Of a stretch of 64,000 nt of DNA, positions 36,580 to 45,214 are shown one piece after another; within the stretch, counting starts at the first letter, position 1, and every line of letters starts with the position of its first letter. A program made the position numbers and the translations under genes. The notes below the pieces were generated by a model, which searched no databases, was not told the origin of the DNA, and was given only the letters and a program-made list of their open reading frames with translations. Source of the DNA: SG8-30 sp963695155 (GTDB lineage Bacteria > Pseudomonadota > Gammaproteobacteria > Steroidobacterales > Steroidobacteraceae); the NCBI GenBank assembly GCA_963695155.1, contig CAVOGD010000002.1, positions 86,354 to 150,353 on the forward strand. The letters run 5' to 3'.

Positions 36580-37833
36580 GTGGACACCAGCGCCTGGACC
36601 CGGGTTTTCCGCAACGCGACGGTGGCGACCTGCGCCGGCGGCGGCGACCGCCCCGGGCTGATCGAACGCGGCGCGGTGGCAATCGCCGGCGACCGGATCG
36701 CCTGGGCAGGCCGTTTAGACGACCTGCCCGCCCTGCCGCGCCAGGTCGCGACCGAAGATGCCGGCGGCGCCCTGCTCACCCCCGGCCTGATCGACTGCCA
36801 CACGCACCTGGTGTGGGCCGGCTGCCGGCACCGCGAATTCGAGCTGCGCCTGACGGGCGCCAGCTATGCCGACATCGCGCGCGCCGGCGGCGGCATCCTC
36901 GCGACCGTCGCCGCGACGCGGGCGGCAGCGCAGGACGAGTTGCTGCGCCTCGCCACCACGCGCGCGCGGCGCCTGCTGGCCGAGGGCGTCACCTGCATCG
37001 AGATCAAGTCCGGGTACGGGCTGGACCTCGACAACGAGCTGAAGATGCTGCGCGTGGCGCGCGCGGTCGGCGCAGCATTGCCGGTCACCGTGCGCACCAC
37101 GCTGCTCGCCGCGCACGCCGTGCCGCCCGAGTTCAAGGACCGTGCGGACGACTACGTCACCCACGTCTGCGAGGTCATCATCCCGGCCGCCGCGCGCGAA
37201 GGGCTGGCCGACGCGGTGGACGCCTTCTGCGAAGGCATAGGCTTCTCGCCCGCGCAGGTCGAGCGCTTGTTCGAGCGGGCCCGCGAATCCGGCCTGCCGG
37301 TCAAGCTGCACGCCGAGCAGCTGTCGAACCAGCACGGCGCCGCGCTGGCGGCCCGCTGCAAGGCGCTGTCCGCCGACCACCTCGAGTACCTGGACGAGGA
37401 TGGCGCGCGGGCGATGGCCGCGGCCGGCACGGTCGCGGTGCTGTTGCCCGGCGCCTTCTACTTCCTGCGCGAGACGCGGCGGCCGCCGGTCGACCTGTTG
37501 CGCCGGCATCGCGTGCCCATCGCCGTGGCCAGCGACCTCAATCCGGGCAGCGCGCCGCTCGCCTCGCTGCTGCTCAACATGAACATGGGCTGCCTGCTGT
37601 TCGGGCTGACGCCCGACGAGGCGCTCGCGGCGGTGACGCGCGAGGCGGCACGGGCGCTCGGCCTCGGCGCAGAACGCGGCACCATCGAGGCCGGCAAGGT
37701 CGCGGACCTGGTGCTATGGAACGTGGCCCACCCGGCCGAGCTCAGCGCGCAGTTCGGCCTCGCCGTCCCGCGCGCGGTCTACAGGAATGGTGCACCGTGC
37801 CCTGGATTCGAAGCGTCGCCGGCTGGCTGCTGA
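36580..37833 (+). CDS. hutI: imidazolonepropionase
   Basis: A 417-residue amidohydrolase that opens imidazolone propionate to N-formimino-glutamate, the third step of histidine breakdown. The metal motif H74-x-H76 lies in DCHTHLVWAG; the EIKSGYGLDLDNELKML and HAEQLSN motifs are diagnostic. The start is a GTG preceded by GGGAGAG. It is divergent from hutU-hutH. No hutG, hutF or hutC is in the window. Confidence 0.95.
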   Translation: MDTSAWTRVFRNATVATCAGGGDRPGLIERGAVAIAGDRIAWAGRLDDLPALPRQVATEDAGGALLTPGLIDCHTHLVWAGCRHREFELRLTGASYADIARAGGGILATVAATRAAAQDELLRLATTRARRLLAEGVTCIEIKSGYGLDLDNELKMLRVARAVGAALPVTVRTTLLAAHAVPPEFKDRADDYVTHVCEVIIPAAAREGLADAVDAFCEGIGFSPAQVERLFERARESGLPVKLHAEQLSNQHGAALAARCKALSADHLEYLDEDGARAMAAAGTVAVLLPGAFYFLRETRRPPVDLLRRHRVPIAVASDLNPGSAPLASLLLNMNMGCLLFGLTPDEALAAVTREAARALGLGAERGTIEAGKVADLVLWNVAHPAELSAQFGLAVPRAVYRNGAPCPGFEASPAGC

Positions 37834-38192
37834 TCATCCTCGCCGAGACCGCGCACGGGACGCTGCGAACCGTGTATCTGGCGCCCGTCATCGGCGACGC
37901 GCCCGCGCGACGCCTTGGCGTGCTGAGCGGCACGCTGATCATCTTCGTGATCGCCCTCGCGCTGACCCGCTGGCTCGACGCACGCACGGCCGCGGCACAG
38001 CTCGGCGTCGGTGCGCTGTGGGTCATGCTGACCGTCACTTTCGAGGTGGGAGTCGGCCGCTGGGTGCTGGGCTACGACTGGTTGCGAATCCTCGGCGACT
38101 ACGACCTGGCCCGCGGCGGCCTGCTCGGGCTCGGCCTGGTGGCCATGTTCTTCATGCCGTGGCTCGCCGCCAGGGCGCGGCCGCCGCGATGA
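37797..38192 (+). CDS. small four-helix membrane protein
   Basis: A 131-residue protein with about four hydrophobic segments (AGWLLIILAETAHGTLRTVYL, LSGTLIIFVIALALTRWLD, GALWVMLTVTFEVGVGR, GGLLGLGLVAMFFMPWLA). The start is a GTG at 37797, 37 bp inside the end of hutI, so it is translated from overlapping sequence. It resembles widespread hypothetical proteins without a named family. No function is suggested by its position apart from coupling to hutI. Confidence 0.65.
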   Translation: MPWIRSVAGWLLIILAETAHGTLRTVYLAPVIGDAPARRLGVLSGTLIIFVIALALTRWLDARTAAAQLGVGALWVMLTVTFEVGVGRWVLGYDWLRILGDYDLARGGLLGLGLVAMFFMPWLAARARPPR

Positions 38193-38269
38193 GTCCGGGC
38201 CGCGACACCGATCGCGCGCAGCGTGCCACAAGCCTTACAATACCCGTCATCGATCGCAGGAGGACCCGC

Positions 38270-38722
38270 ATGAAGAAGCCACCGAACAAGGCCGTCGTTG
38301 ATTCACTGTCGACGCTCCTGGCCAGCAGCTACACGCTGTACCTGAAGACGCACAATTACCACTGGAACGTGACGGGTCCCATGTTCACGACGTTGCATAC
38401 GCTGTTCGAGACGCAGTACACGGAGCTTGCGCTCGCCGTCGATGAAATCGCGGAGCGGATTCGCACCGTCGGCGCCTTTGCGCCGGGCAGCTACACCGCC
38501 TTTGCGAAACTCACCACCGTCAAGGAAGAGAACGGGCGGCCGAAGGCCACGGACATGATCCGCAACCTTGTGTCCGACCAGGAGGCGATTGCGAAGGCAG
38601 CCCGCAGCGTCATCGCCGCGGCCGACAAGGCCGGCGACCAGGCCACCGTGGACCTGGCCACCCGACGGCTCGACGTTCACCAGAAGAACGCCTGGATGCT
38701 GCAGAGCCATCTCGAGGGTTAG
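38270..38722 (+). CDS. dps: Dps family DNA-binding/ferritin-like protein
   Basis: A 150-residue Dps protein forming a 12-subunit iron-sequestering shell. The ferroxidase ligands are in place: H31 in THNYHWNVTG, H43, D58 and E62 in AVDEIAER. A basic N-terminal tail (MKKPPNK) could bind DNA, but is short. Start ATG has AGGAGG spaced well. Dps protects DNA from peroxide and is often induced by OxyR or starvation; no regulatory site could be identified here. Confidence 0.95.
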   Translation: MKKPPNKAVVDSLSTLLASSYTLYLKTHNYHWNVTGPMFTTLHTLFETQYTELALAVDEIAERIRTVGAFAPGSYTAFAKLTTVKEENGRPKATDMIRNLVSDQEAIAKAARSVIAAADKAGDQATVDLATRRLDVHQKNAWMLQSHLEG

Positions 38723-38784
38723 CCGTGCGCGGCCGCCTTGTCCGATCAGGCGGCACCGGGCCGTGCCTGCGGCACACGTGACGC

Positions 38785-39354
38785 ATGCCTTCGCCCGCAT
38801 TGCGGCATTTCATTTCCCAGGCCGGCGAACAGGGGCGTGCCTGCCAGGACCCGGTCGACTGCGTCATGGCGCTGGCGCCGCTGATACTGGACGTGGCCGG
38901 GCAGGCGCAGGACTTCCTGGAGCCGCAGCATTACCGCGGCGACCCCGATCACTACGCGCGCAACCTCGTGTACCAGGCGCCGGACGACAGCTTGTCGCTG
39001 TACGTCCTGGTCTGGCAGCCCGGACAGTGGACGCCGGTGCACGACCACGGCAGCTGGGGGGTTGTGGCCGTGCTGGAAGGCGTGCTCGAGGAACGTAGTT
39101 ATGTGCGCCTGTCAGCGGACCGCGATGCCGACGAAGGCATCCGGCTGGCGCGCGGCGGCGTGATCCTGCTGGGGCGCGGCGCCGTCACGAGCTTCGTGCC
39201 GAACCCAGACCATATTCACGTGACCGGGGTGCCGGCCGGCCGGCCGCGCGCCGTCAGCCTGCACCTCTACGGCCGCATGATGAGCAGCTACAACGTCTAC
39301 GACGTCGCCGCGGGTACGCGGCAGCGCATGGACCTGGTACACAACGAGAGTTGA
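38785..39354 (+). CDS. thiol dioxygenase-like cupin (cysteine dioxygenase / 3-mercaptopropionate dioxygenase family)
   Basis: A 189-residue small cupin. The non-heme iron ligands are H86 and H88 in WTPVHDHGSWG, with a third in PDHIHVTG about 55 residues later. This matches bacterial cysteine dioxygenase or 3-mercaptopropionate dioxygenase, which add O2 to a thiol to give a sulfinate. Which thiol is used cannot be told without the arginine/glutamine residue check. It is followed by an ABM-domain gene 12 bp downstream, so the two may be co-transcribed. Confidence 0.85.
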   Translation: MPSPALRHFISQAGEQGRACQDPVDCVMALAPLILDVAGQAQDFLEPQHYRGDPDHYARNLVYQAPDDSLSLYVLVWQPGQWTPVHDHGSWGVVAVLEGVLEERSYVRLSADRDADEGIRLARGGVILLGRGAVTSFVPNPDHIHVTGVPAGRPRAVSLHLYGRMMSSYNVYDVAAGTRQRMDLVHNES

Positions 39355-39366
39355 ACCGCGCCCGCC

Positions 39367-39690
39367 ATGCAGACCCCCGCCACCACGCCCAGCCCGCCGT
39401 ACTACGCGGTGATCTTCACGTCGGTACGCAAGGACGGCGACGACGGCTACGCAGCGGCAGCGGCGCGCATGCTGGAACTGGCTTCCAGGCAGCCCGGCTT
39501 CCTGGGCTTCGAGACAGCCCGCCAGGAGATCGGCATTTCGGTGTCGTACTGGTCCAGCCTGGAGGCGATCGCGGCCTGGAAGGCGCAGGCTGAGCACCGC
39601 GCGACGCAGCGCAGCGCCGGCCGCTGGTACGAGACGTTCCGGGTCCGCGTCTGCAGGGTGGAGCGGGAATACGGGCCGGTGCGCCCATGA
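39367..39690 (+). CDS. antibiotic biosynthesis monooxygenase (ABM) domain protein
   Basis: A 107-residue dimeric alpha/beta-barrel protein: ABM marks are YYAVIFTSVRKDGDDGY, PGFLGFETARQEIGISVSYWSSLEAIAAWK and HRATQRSAGRWYETF. Many such proteins act on quinones or heme without a cofactor, while others are of unknown function. It sits between the thiol dioxygenase and an SRPBCC gene and overlaps the latter as ATGA. Confidence 0.85.
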   Translation: MQTPATTPSPPYYAVIFTSVRKDGDDGYAAAAARMLELASRQPGFLGFETARQEIGISVSYWSSLEAIAAWKAQAEHRATQRSAGRWYETFRVRVCRVEREYGPVRP

Positions 39691-40121
39691 TCATTCGATT
39701 TCGCGAGGTTTTCGCGTTGCCGGCCGCCGAGGTCTATGCCTACTTCCGCACGCCGGCCGACTGGGTCCGCCTGTACGGTTTCGCCGGAAGAGTGGAAGAC
39801 CGCGGCGGCGGCTGGTACGCCGTGCCGCTCAAGGGCTTCCCCTTCCCGCTGGTCGCACGGATGACGGTCGAGGATGCGCCGCGCCGCGCCGCGTGGCAGT
39901 TCCGCGGGTTCTGGCGCGGCGACGGCGAGGTCCGCATCGAGGAGATTCCCGGCGGCGTCATCGTCGAGGGACACGAGGAGATCGCGGCCCGCTGGCTGGG
40001 GGTACTGTCGCCGCTCGCCGAACGGGCGTTCATGGAGAGCCGGTTCCGCCGAATCTGGCAGCTGGGCTGGGCACGGCTGCGCAAGCTCGAGCCCGCCGGC
40101 TCGCAACTGGGCCTGATGTAG
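39687..40121 (+). CDS. SRPBCC (START/Bet v1-like) protein
   Basis: A 144-residue protein of the polyketide-cyclase/dehydrase type: an N-terminal strand (IIRFREVFALPAAEVYAYF) is followed by the core fold and a C-terminal helix (SPLAERAFMESRFRRIWQLGWARLRK). Such proteins bind small hydrophobic ligands; a specific ligand is unknown. It overlaps the ABM gene by four bases (ATGA). Confidence 0.7.
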   Translation: MIIRFREVFALPAAEVYAYFRTPADWVRLYGFAGRVEDRGGGWYAVPLKGFPFPLVARMTVEDAPRRAAWQFRGFWRGDGEVRIEEIPGGVIVEGHEEIAARWLGVLSPLAERAFMESRFRRIWQLGWARLRKLEPAGSQLGLM

Positions 40122-40249
40122 AGGCGGCGCCACGCCGGCAGCGCCCTGGGCCCCTGAGGTCGAAATTGCCTATTTGCGACACCCTGCCGTTTCCGCGAGA
40201 CTTCCGACACTGCGTGCCGCGGCACGCCCATCCAACCGGAGACTTTCGA

Positions 40250-42284
40250 ATGTCCTATCGCCACCTGCTGGCAGCCCTGCTGCTCGTCGCCGTGCCGGCG
40301 ACCGCCATCGCCGAAGCGGCGCCGCTGACCGCCGAGGTCATGTGGCAACTGAAGCGCGTCGGCACGCCGGCCATTTCGCCCGACGGCCGTCGCGCCGTGT
40401 ACCCCGTGACGGAATACGACGTCGCCGAAAACAAGGACGAGACCGACCTGTACCTGGTGCCCACCGCCGGCGGCGAGGCGCGCAAGCTGACCACCGCGGC
40501 GGGTTCCGACAGCAGCCCGGCGTGGAGTCCCGACGGCCGCTGGATCGCGTTCGTCGCCAAGCGCGGCGACGACAAGCAGCCGCAGCTGTACCTGATCCCC
40601 ACCGATGGCGGCGAGGCACAGCGGCTCGGCAAGGTGCCGACCGGCGTGAGTGCGCCGAAGTGGTTCAAGGACTCCAGGCGCATCGCCTTCATTTCGCGCG
40701 TCTGGCCCGAGCCTGGCCGACTGGAAGGCGCAGGGCGAGCGCATGGAGGAGCGCGAGAAGTCGAAGATGACGGCCAAGGCCTGGGACCGCGCGCCCATCC
40801 GCTACTGGGACCGCTGGCTGGACGACCGTGAGGCGCACGTGTTCGCCATGGGCCTGGACGGCGGCGAGGCGGTCGCGATCACGCGCGGCACGGGGCTCGA
40901 GCTGTCCCGTCAGGAGCCGGGGCTCGGTTCCTACGACATCGCCCCGGACGGCAAGGAAGTCGTGTTCGCCGCCAACATCGACAAGACCGGCGTGGACGGC
41001 AACTTCGACGTCTTCACGGTGCCCGTGACGGGTGGCGAGGCGAAGAACCTGACGACCGGGAACCCCGCCAACGACGGCAGCCCGTCGTACAGCCCGGACG
41101 GCCGCTGGATCGCCTACACGCGCCAGCGCATCAAGGGCTTCTACGGCGACACCGAACGGCTGGTGCTGGTGGACCGCCAGACCGGCACGCAGCGTGAGCT
41201 CACGACGGACTGGGACCGCTCGACGGATGGCCTGGTCTGGGCGCCGGACTCGAAGGCGCTGTACGGCGCCATCGACGACGCCGGCACGCAACGCATCTAC
41301 CGCATCGATGCCACGACCGGCACGCCGACCGCCGTCACCAAGGCCTCGAACTTCGCCTCGCTGGCCATCGCCGGGTCGCCCGCCACGCTGGTCGCGGTGC
41401 GCCAGTCGTTCAGCGAGCCGCCCACGCTGGTCAAGGTGGCACTCAAGGACGGCACCGCAACGCAACTTTCCACGCACAACGACGCGATCCTCAAGGACGT
41501 GAGCTTCGGCAAGGTCGAGAGCGTCACCTACGAGGGCGCTGAGCAGCACCCGATCCAGATGTGGGTCATCTACCCGCCGGGCTTCGACCCCGCGAAGAAG
41601 TACCCGCTGCACCTGCTGCTGCACGGCGGACCGCACAACGGCGTCACCGACCACTGGACGTTCCGCTGGAACGCGCAGGTGTTCGCCGGCTGGGGCTACG
41701 TGGTGGCGTGGCACAACTTCCACGGCTCCAGCGGCTTCGGCCAGGCGTTCACGGACTCGATCAACCCCGACCAGATCTCGCTGCCGTACGCGGACACGAT
41801 CCGCGCAGCCGCGTGGTTCCAGGCGCAGCCCTGGATCGACAGCGAACGCATGGTCGCCGGCGGCGGCAGCTACGGCGGCTTCCTGGCCAGCACGCTGCTC
41901 GGCCGCGAGCACCCGTTCAAGGCACTGGTCGCGCACGCCGCCGTCTACAACCTGTTCACGCAGTACGGCGCGGACTACGGTGCCGGCAAGCGCCGCCACT
42001 TCGAGTTCTGGGAGGAGCCCGAGAAGTTCGCGCGCCACTCGCCGCACACCAGCGCCGGCAACTTCAACACGCCAACGCTCGTGGTGCATGGCCAGCTCGA
42101 CTATCGCGTGCCGCTCAACCACGGCATCGAGCTGTTCAACACGCTGCAGAACCGCGGCGTCGAGAGCCGCCTCGTCTATTACCCCGACGAGAACCACTGG
42201 GTGCTGAAATCGCAGAATTCGCTGAACTGGTACAAGGAAGTGCGCGAGTGGATCGCTAAGTTCGCGCCACCCGGCGCGCAGTAA
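40250..42284 (+). pseudogene. S9 family dipeptidyl/acylaminoacyl peptidase, frameshifted
   Basis: A secreted prolyl-oligopeptidase-like enzyme of about 678 residues. It has a signal peptide ending near AIAEA, WD40-like blades (SPDGRRAV, WSPDGRWIAF, YSPDGRWIAYTRQR) and an alpha/beta hydrolase domain with the nucleophile in GGGSYGGFLAS, D in HGQLDYRVPL and H in PDENHWVLK. One extra C near 40712 (GAGCCTGG for GAGCTGG) shifts the frame between SRVWP and LADWKAQGERMEE. Everything else is intact, so this is a recent mutation or a base-calling error. The upstream part alone would be 155 residues. Confidence 0.85.
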
Positions 42285-42301
42285 CTGGAGGAGCCTACTT
42301 C

Positions 42302-42333
42302 AGGGGTCAGACCCCTTCCGGGGTCTGACCCCT
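42302..42333. repeat. perfect REP-type palindrome after the S9 peptidase gene
   Basis: AGGGGTCAGACCCC and its reverse complement GGGGTCTGACCCCT are separated by TTCC, giving a 14-bp perfect stem with a 4-nt loop. The same core occurs twice at 7711-7842. It lies just after a stop codon, the usual place for REP elements, and may also help to end transcription although no strong T tail is present. Confidence 0.85.
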
Positions 42334-42502
42334 CCTTGTTGCACCGCGCCCGCCGCGGCCGATCGCTGCCGATGACTGCCCGTTGAATCGTCATGGCCGA
42401 AGTGCTCTACTCTGCCTGGCCGTTGCGTATTGGGGGGGGCTGCGTCAGGTCGCGAGCCTAATGGCAGGACCTGCGCAATGGCATCGCAATAGGCGACCGA
42501 GC

Positions 42503-42871
42503 ATGAGCCAGTACGACATCTCGCAGGATGATGACCTGAAGCTGGTCCGCGTGACCGCGCACGGCGAATTTTCCAGGGCGCTGGGCGTAAAGGTCATCAC
42601 GGCGGCCCGGCTGCGCGCGGCCGAGACCGGATACAACGTCCTGTACGACTTCAGGGACACCGTCACACGCGTGGCGATGATCGACTGGTACGACCTGCCG
42701 CGACGACTCGATGTGTTGCGCACGGCGGAGGCACGCAGTGCCAAGGTCGCGGTGCTGTATCCCGCCCACTCGGCCAAGGATTACCAGTTCTACGAGGACA
42801 CGGCCGCCAACGCCGGGTTGACCGTCAAGATCTTCCAGGACGAAGCCGAAGCGCTCGCCTGGCTGAAGTGA
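42503..42871 (+). CDS. STAS/SpoIIAA-like protein
   Basis: A 122-residue protein with the SpoIIAA-like pattern (DLKLVRVTAHGEFSRALGVKVITAARLR ... GYNVLYDFRDT ... ARSAKVAVLYPAHSAKDYQFYEDTAANAGLTVKIFQDEAEALAWL). Related proteins are small cytoplasmic folds of unclear role, possibly lipid or nucleotide binding. The ATG at 42503 is chosen because the upstream extension is basic and lacks similarity. It ends 33 bp before the end of the integron integrase on the opposite strand and marks the left integron border. Confidence 0.7.
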   Translation: MSQYDISQDDDLKLVRVTAHGEFSRALGVKVITAARLRAAETGYNVLYDFRDTVTRVAMIDWYDLPRRLDVLRTAEARSAKVAVLYPAHSAKDYQFYEDTAANAGLTVKIFQDEAEALAWLK

Positions 42872-42904
42872 CCGCAGCGACGACCTGATCCCGCCGACCG
42901 CCGC

Positions 42905-43885
42905 TCAACCACCGCGCGCTCCATCCAACGGGCTGCGCACCGCCCTTCCCCCGCGGTTCAGCACGTGCGTGTAGATCATGGTCGTCTTGACGTCCGCGTG
43001 ACCGAGCAGCTCCTGCACCGTGCGGATGTCGTAGCCATCCTCGAGCAGGTGCGTCGCGAAGCAGTGGCGAAACGTGTGGCAGCTCGCGGGCTTCTCGATG
43101 CCTGCGGCGTGGACCGCCGAGGCGACCGCGCGCTGCACAGTCTGCGGGTAGAGGTGGTGGCGCACGGTCTCGCCCGAGTACGGGTCCCGGCAGAACGCTC
43201 TGGCCGGGAACAGGTACTGCCAGCCCCATGAGGTTGCCGCCTGCGGGTACTTGCGGCGCAGCGCGAAGGGTAACGACACCCCGGGCCGGGCGGCCGAGCG
43301 ATCGGCCTCGAACAGCGTCCGCACCCGTTCGAGGTGTCGCTGCACCTGCGGAACCAGCGAGGCCGGCAGCATCGTGACCCGGTCCTTGGCCCCTTTCCCG
43401 TCGCGCACCACCAGTTCCCGCCGCGTCAGGTCGATGTCCTTGACCCGCAGTTGCAGGCATTCCTGCAGTCGCAATCCAGAACCGTACAGGAGGCTGGCGA
43501 CCAGCCGGGGGGAGTCCGACAGTAGCGACAGGACCCGGCGCACTTCGTCGCGGGTCAGCACGACGGGCAGTCGCGCCGGGCGCCGGGCGCGGACCACCGA
43601 ATCGAGCCAGGGCAGCGGGGTTTCCAGCACCTCCCGGTACAGGAACAGGATTGCCGCAAGCGCCTGATTCTGGGTGCTCGCCGAGACTTTGCCCTCCACG
43701 GCCAGGTGCGTCAGGAAGCGCTCGACGTCAGCGGCACCCAGTTCCCGTGGGTGGCGCAAGCCGCAGAACCTGACGAACCGCCGCGCCCAGTAGACGTACG
43801 CCTTTTCGGTGCGCAGGCTGTAGTGCCTGGCCCTGATGCGGTTGCGGATCTGGTCCAGCAGCCGGGGTGACGATGTAGCGTCCAT
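42905..43885 (-). CDS. intI: integron integrase (tyrosine recombinase)
   Basis: A 326-residue tyrosine recombinase. The catalytic set R139, H270, R273, H296, Y305 has the same spacing as IntI1 (R146, H277, R280, H303, Y312). The extra IntI-specific helix region is present (residues about 209-228, LRRKYPQAATSWGWQYLFPA), which excludes XerC/D. It excises cassettes at attC and inserts them at attI, recognising single-stranded folded attC. The start ATG at 43885 lacks a clear Shine-Dalgarno. No LexA box could be recognised upstream. Length is normal (about 320-340), so it may be active. Confidence 0.95.
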   Translation of the reverse strand: MDATSSPRLLDQIRNRIRARHYSLRTEKAYVYWARRFVRFCGLRHPRELGAADVERFLTHLAVEGKVSASTQNQALAAILFLYREVLETPLPWLDSVVRARRPARLPVVLTRDEVRRVLSLLSDSPRLVASLLYGSGLRLQECLQLRVKDIDLTRRELVVRDGKGAKDRVTMLPASLVPQVQRHLERVRTLFEADRSAARPGVSLPFALRRKYPQAATSWGWQYLFPARAFCRDPYSGETVRHHLYPQTVQRAVASAVHAAGIEKPASCHTFRHCFATHLLEDGYDIRTVQELLGHADVKTTMIYTHVLNRGGRAVRSPLDGARGG

Positions 43886-44261
43886 GCCTCATTGCGGTGC
43901 AGCAAACCATTGGCGGGCCGCAACTCGATTAGAACCGGGCTAGAGCCAGGGCGGGGGCTGCTATACGGACCCAAATGGAGCAATATTCAACCGTGTTTAA
44001 TCCTCCTAATTAGTAGTTCTTCGATCAGCCTGTAGCCCTGTGAGAATTCCTTGATAAACGCGAGGAATCAGGTGATTGCCAAGAGCGATTTCTCATGGTA
44101 CTCAGCGAAGCGACTTCGCTTCGATACAACCTCGGTTGGTATCGAGCGCGAAGTAGCTTCGCTGACCGACCGTGGCCAAGATCCCTCCGCCCGGCGCTAC
44201 CCATGATCCAGCCTTGCCCCGCGTCTTCGTTCAACGAACCCGCCTGGGGTTGCGGGCTGAC
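43886..44261 (+). other. integron leader region, probable attI and promoters, no gene
   Basis: The region between the integrase start and the first attC should hold attI, the intI promoter and Pc. The AT-rich block near 43980-44020 is the best place for promoters. No perfect GTTRRRY core is seen; GTTTAAT at about 43995 has one mismatch, so attI cannot be pinned. A long near-perfect hairpin lies at 44102-44165. No ORF above noise. Confidence 0.5.
44102..44165. repeat. 64-bp imperfect palindrome in the integron leader
   Basis: The left arm starts TCAGCGAAGC and the right arm ends GCTTCGCTGA. Aligned as a hairpin, the arms are about 30 bp each with one mismatch near the tip-side of each AAGC block and two one-base bulges; the apex is AACC-TC-GGTT. 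It lacks GTTRRRY at its ends, so it is not an attC. It could be a transcription attenuator or a relic of one. Confidence 0.7.
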
Positions 44262-44324
44262 GCAGAACTACTCATCGCAGCGGACAAGCGCTAATGCGCT
44301 TGCCGCTGGATTCGAACGTTAGAA
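44262..44324 (+). other. attC-0 recombination site (first in the array)
   Basis: R'' GCAGAAC (degenerate), stem CAGCGG(A)CAAGCGC with loop TAAT and GCGCTTGCCGCTG (an extrahelical A, as in functional attCs), R' GTTAGAA. It closes an ORF-less first unit or is fused to attI. 63 bp. Confidence 0.75.
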
Positions 44325-44333
44325 GGAGCGCAC

Positions 44334-45062
44334 ATGTTCATGCGAATCTTGGTGTTTGCGTTATTGTGCATTCCGGTTGCAGGCTTGGCCTCGCCCCTAC
44401 CTGATTATCCATTCGTGTTTACCGTCGGCTCGGCCGAGCGCCGCATCGCGCCGGACGTCGGACATTTGCGCTTCACGATTCGATCCCCTCAGCGCGATGT
44501 AGACAAAGCCATCTCTATTGTTGAGTCTGCCTCCAAGAGGGTGGCCACCTTGCTTCAGACTGCGGGCGTAAACTTTGAAGATATTGACGCTTCATCAATC
44601 GACAAGTCCGAAAAGTGGCGTTGGGAACCAGAGATGCGGCAGTCCGTTCCTGACGGGCACGAAGTCTCCCGAAAATTTGACGTGACGATTCGAGATCTTT
44701 CTAAGTACCCAACCCTAGTGAAGGGCGTGTTTGAGTTGCCTGAAAGTGACGACTTTTCCGCGTCTTTTGATCGAACCGATCGGGAGCAGATTCAAAGTCA
44801 ACTCTTTAACCAGGCTGCTAAGGATGCACAAGCGCGAGCGCAAAGCATGGCCACTAGCTTTGGACGCAAACTCGGCCAGGTGCGTGGCATCGCGCAGCAA
44901 CCATTTACGTCGCTTGCTCACTGGTTTGGCTTTCCTAACGCCGCCTACTATCGATCACCGCCAATGATCGACCCGGATTTCGCTTCCTCGCTGGATCGCC
45001 TATTGGTTCCTGCAACCATTGCGATCTTCGTTGAAGTCAATGCGGTCTTCGAAATTCAGTAG
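44334..45062 (+). CDS. SIMPL domain protein, cassette 1
   Basis: A 242-residue exported protein: signal peptide (MRILVFALLCIPVAGLAS), then a SIMPL/DUF541 domain with VGSAERRIAPDVGHLRFTIRS, the repeated KAISIVESASKRV pattern, and KDAQARAQSMATSFGRKLGQV. SIMPL proteins are periplasmic, of unclear function. The gene has a GAAGGAGCG before the ATG and is the first cassette gene, so it lies closest to any Pc promoter. Its GC content is near 50 percent against about 68-70 percent in the flanks. Confidence 0.85.
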   Translation: MFMRILVFALLCIPVAGLASPLPDYPFVFTVGSAERRIAPDVGHLRFTIRSPQRDVDKAISIVESASKRVATLLQTAGVNFEDIDASSIDKSEKWRWEPEMRQSVPDGHEVSRKFDVTIRDLSKYPTLVKGVFELPESDDFSASFDRTDREQIQSQLFNQAAKDAQARAQSMATSFGRKLGQVRGIAQQPFTSLAHWFGFPNAAYYRSPPMIDPDFASSLDRLLVPATIAIFVEVNAVFEIQ

Positions 45063-45076
45063 TCGCCAGGCGCTCC

Positions 45077-45206
45077 TTCTATCTATGCGATGCAGCGGTC
45101 GTCGCCCGTCGTCACGCCGCTTGCAGGACTTGTCGGAGCGGCGCGCATTGTTGGCAGGGCAAGCGGCGCGCCGTCTGCGCGCCGCCGCTGATCGCGGACG
45201 TTAGGC
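45077..45206 (+). other. attC-1 (130 bp)
   Basis: R'' region TTCTATC (AAC changed to ATC), then TATGCGATGCAGCGG, long imperfect stem, and CGCCGCTGATCGCGGAC before R' GTTAGGC. Same 130-bp type as attC-12. Confidence 0.8.
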
Positions 45207-45214
45207 GGCAAGCC

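Noticed and set aside
42905..43885. Integrase read as XerC/XerD or a phage integrase
   Set aside because: The IntI-specific insertion and the IntI1-like catalytic spacing are present, and attC sites follow.
44102..44165. Long palindrome as an attC site
   Set aside because: No RYYYAAC or GTTRRRY at its ends.
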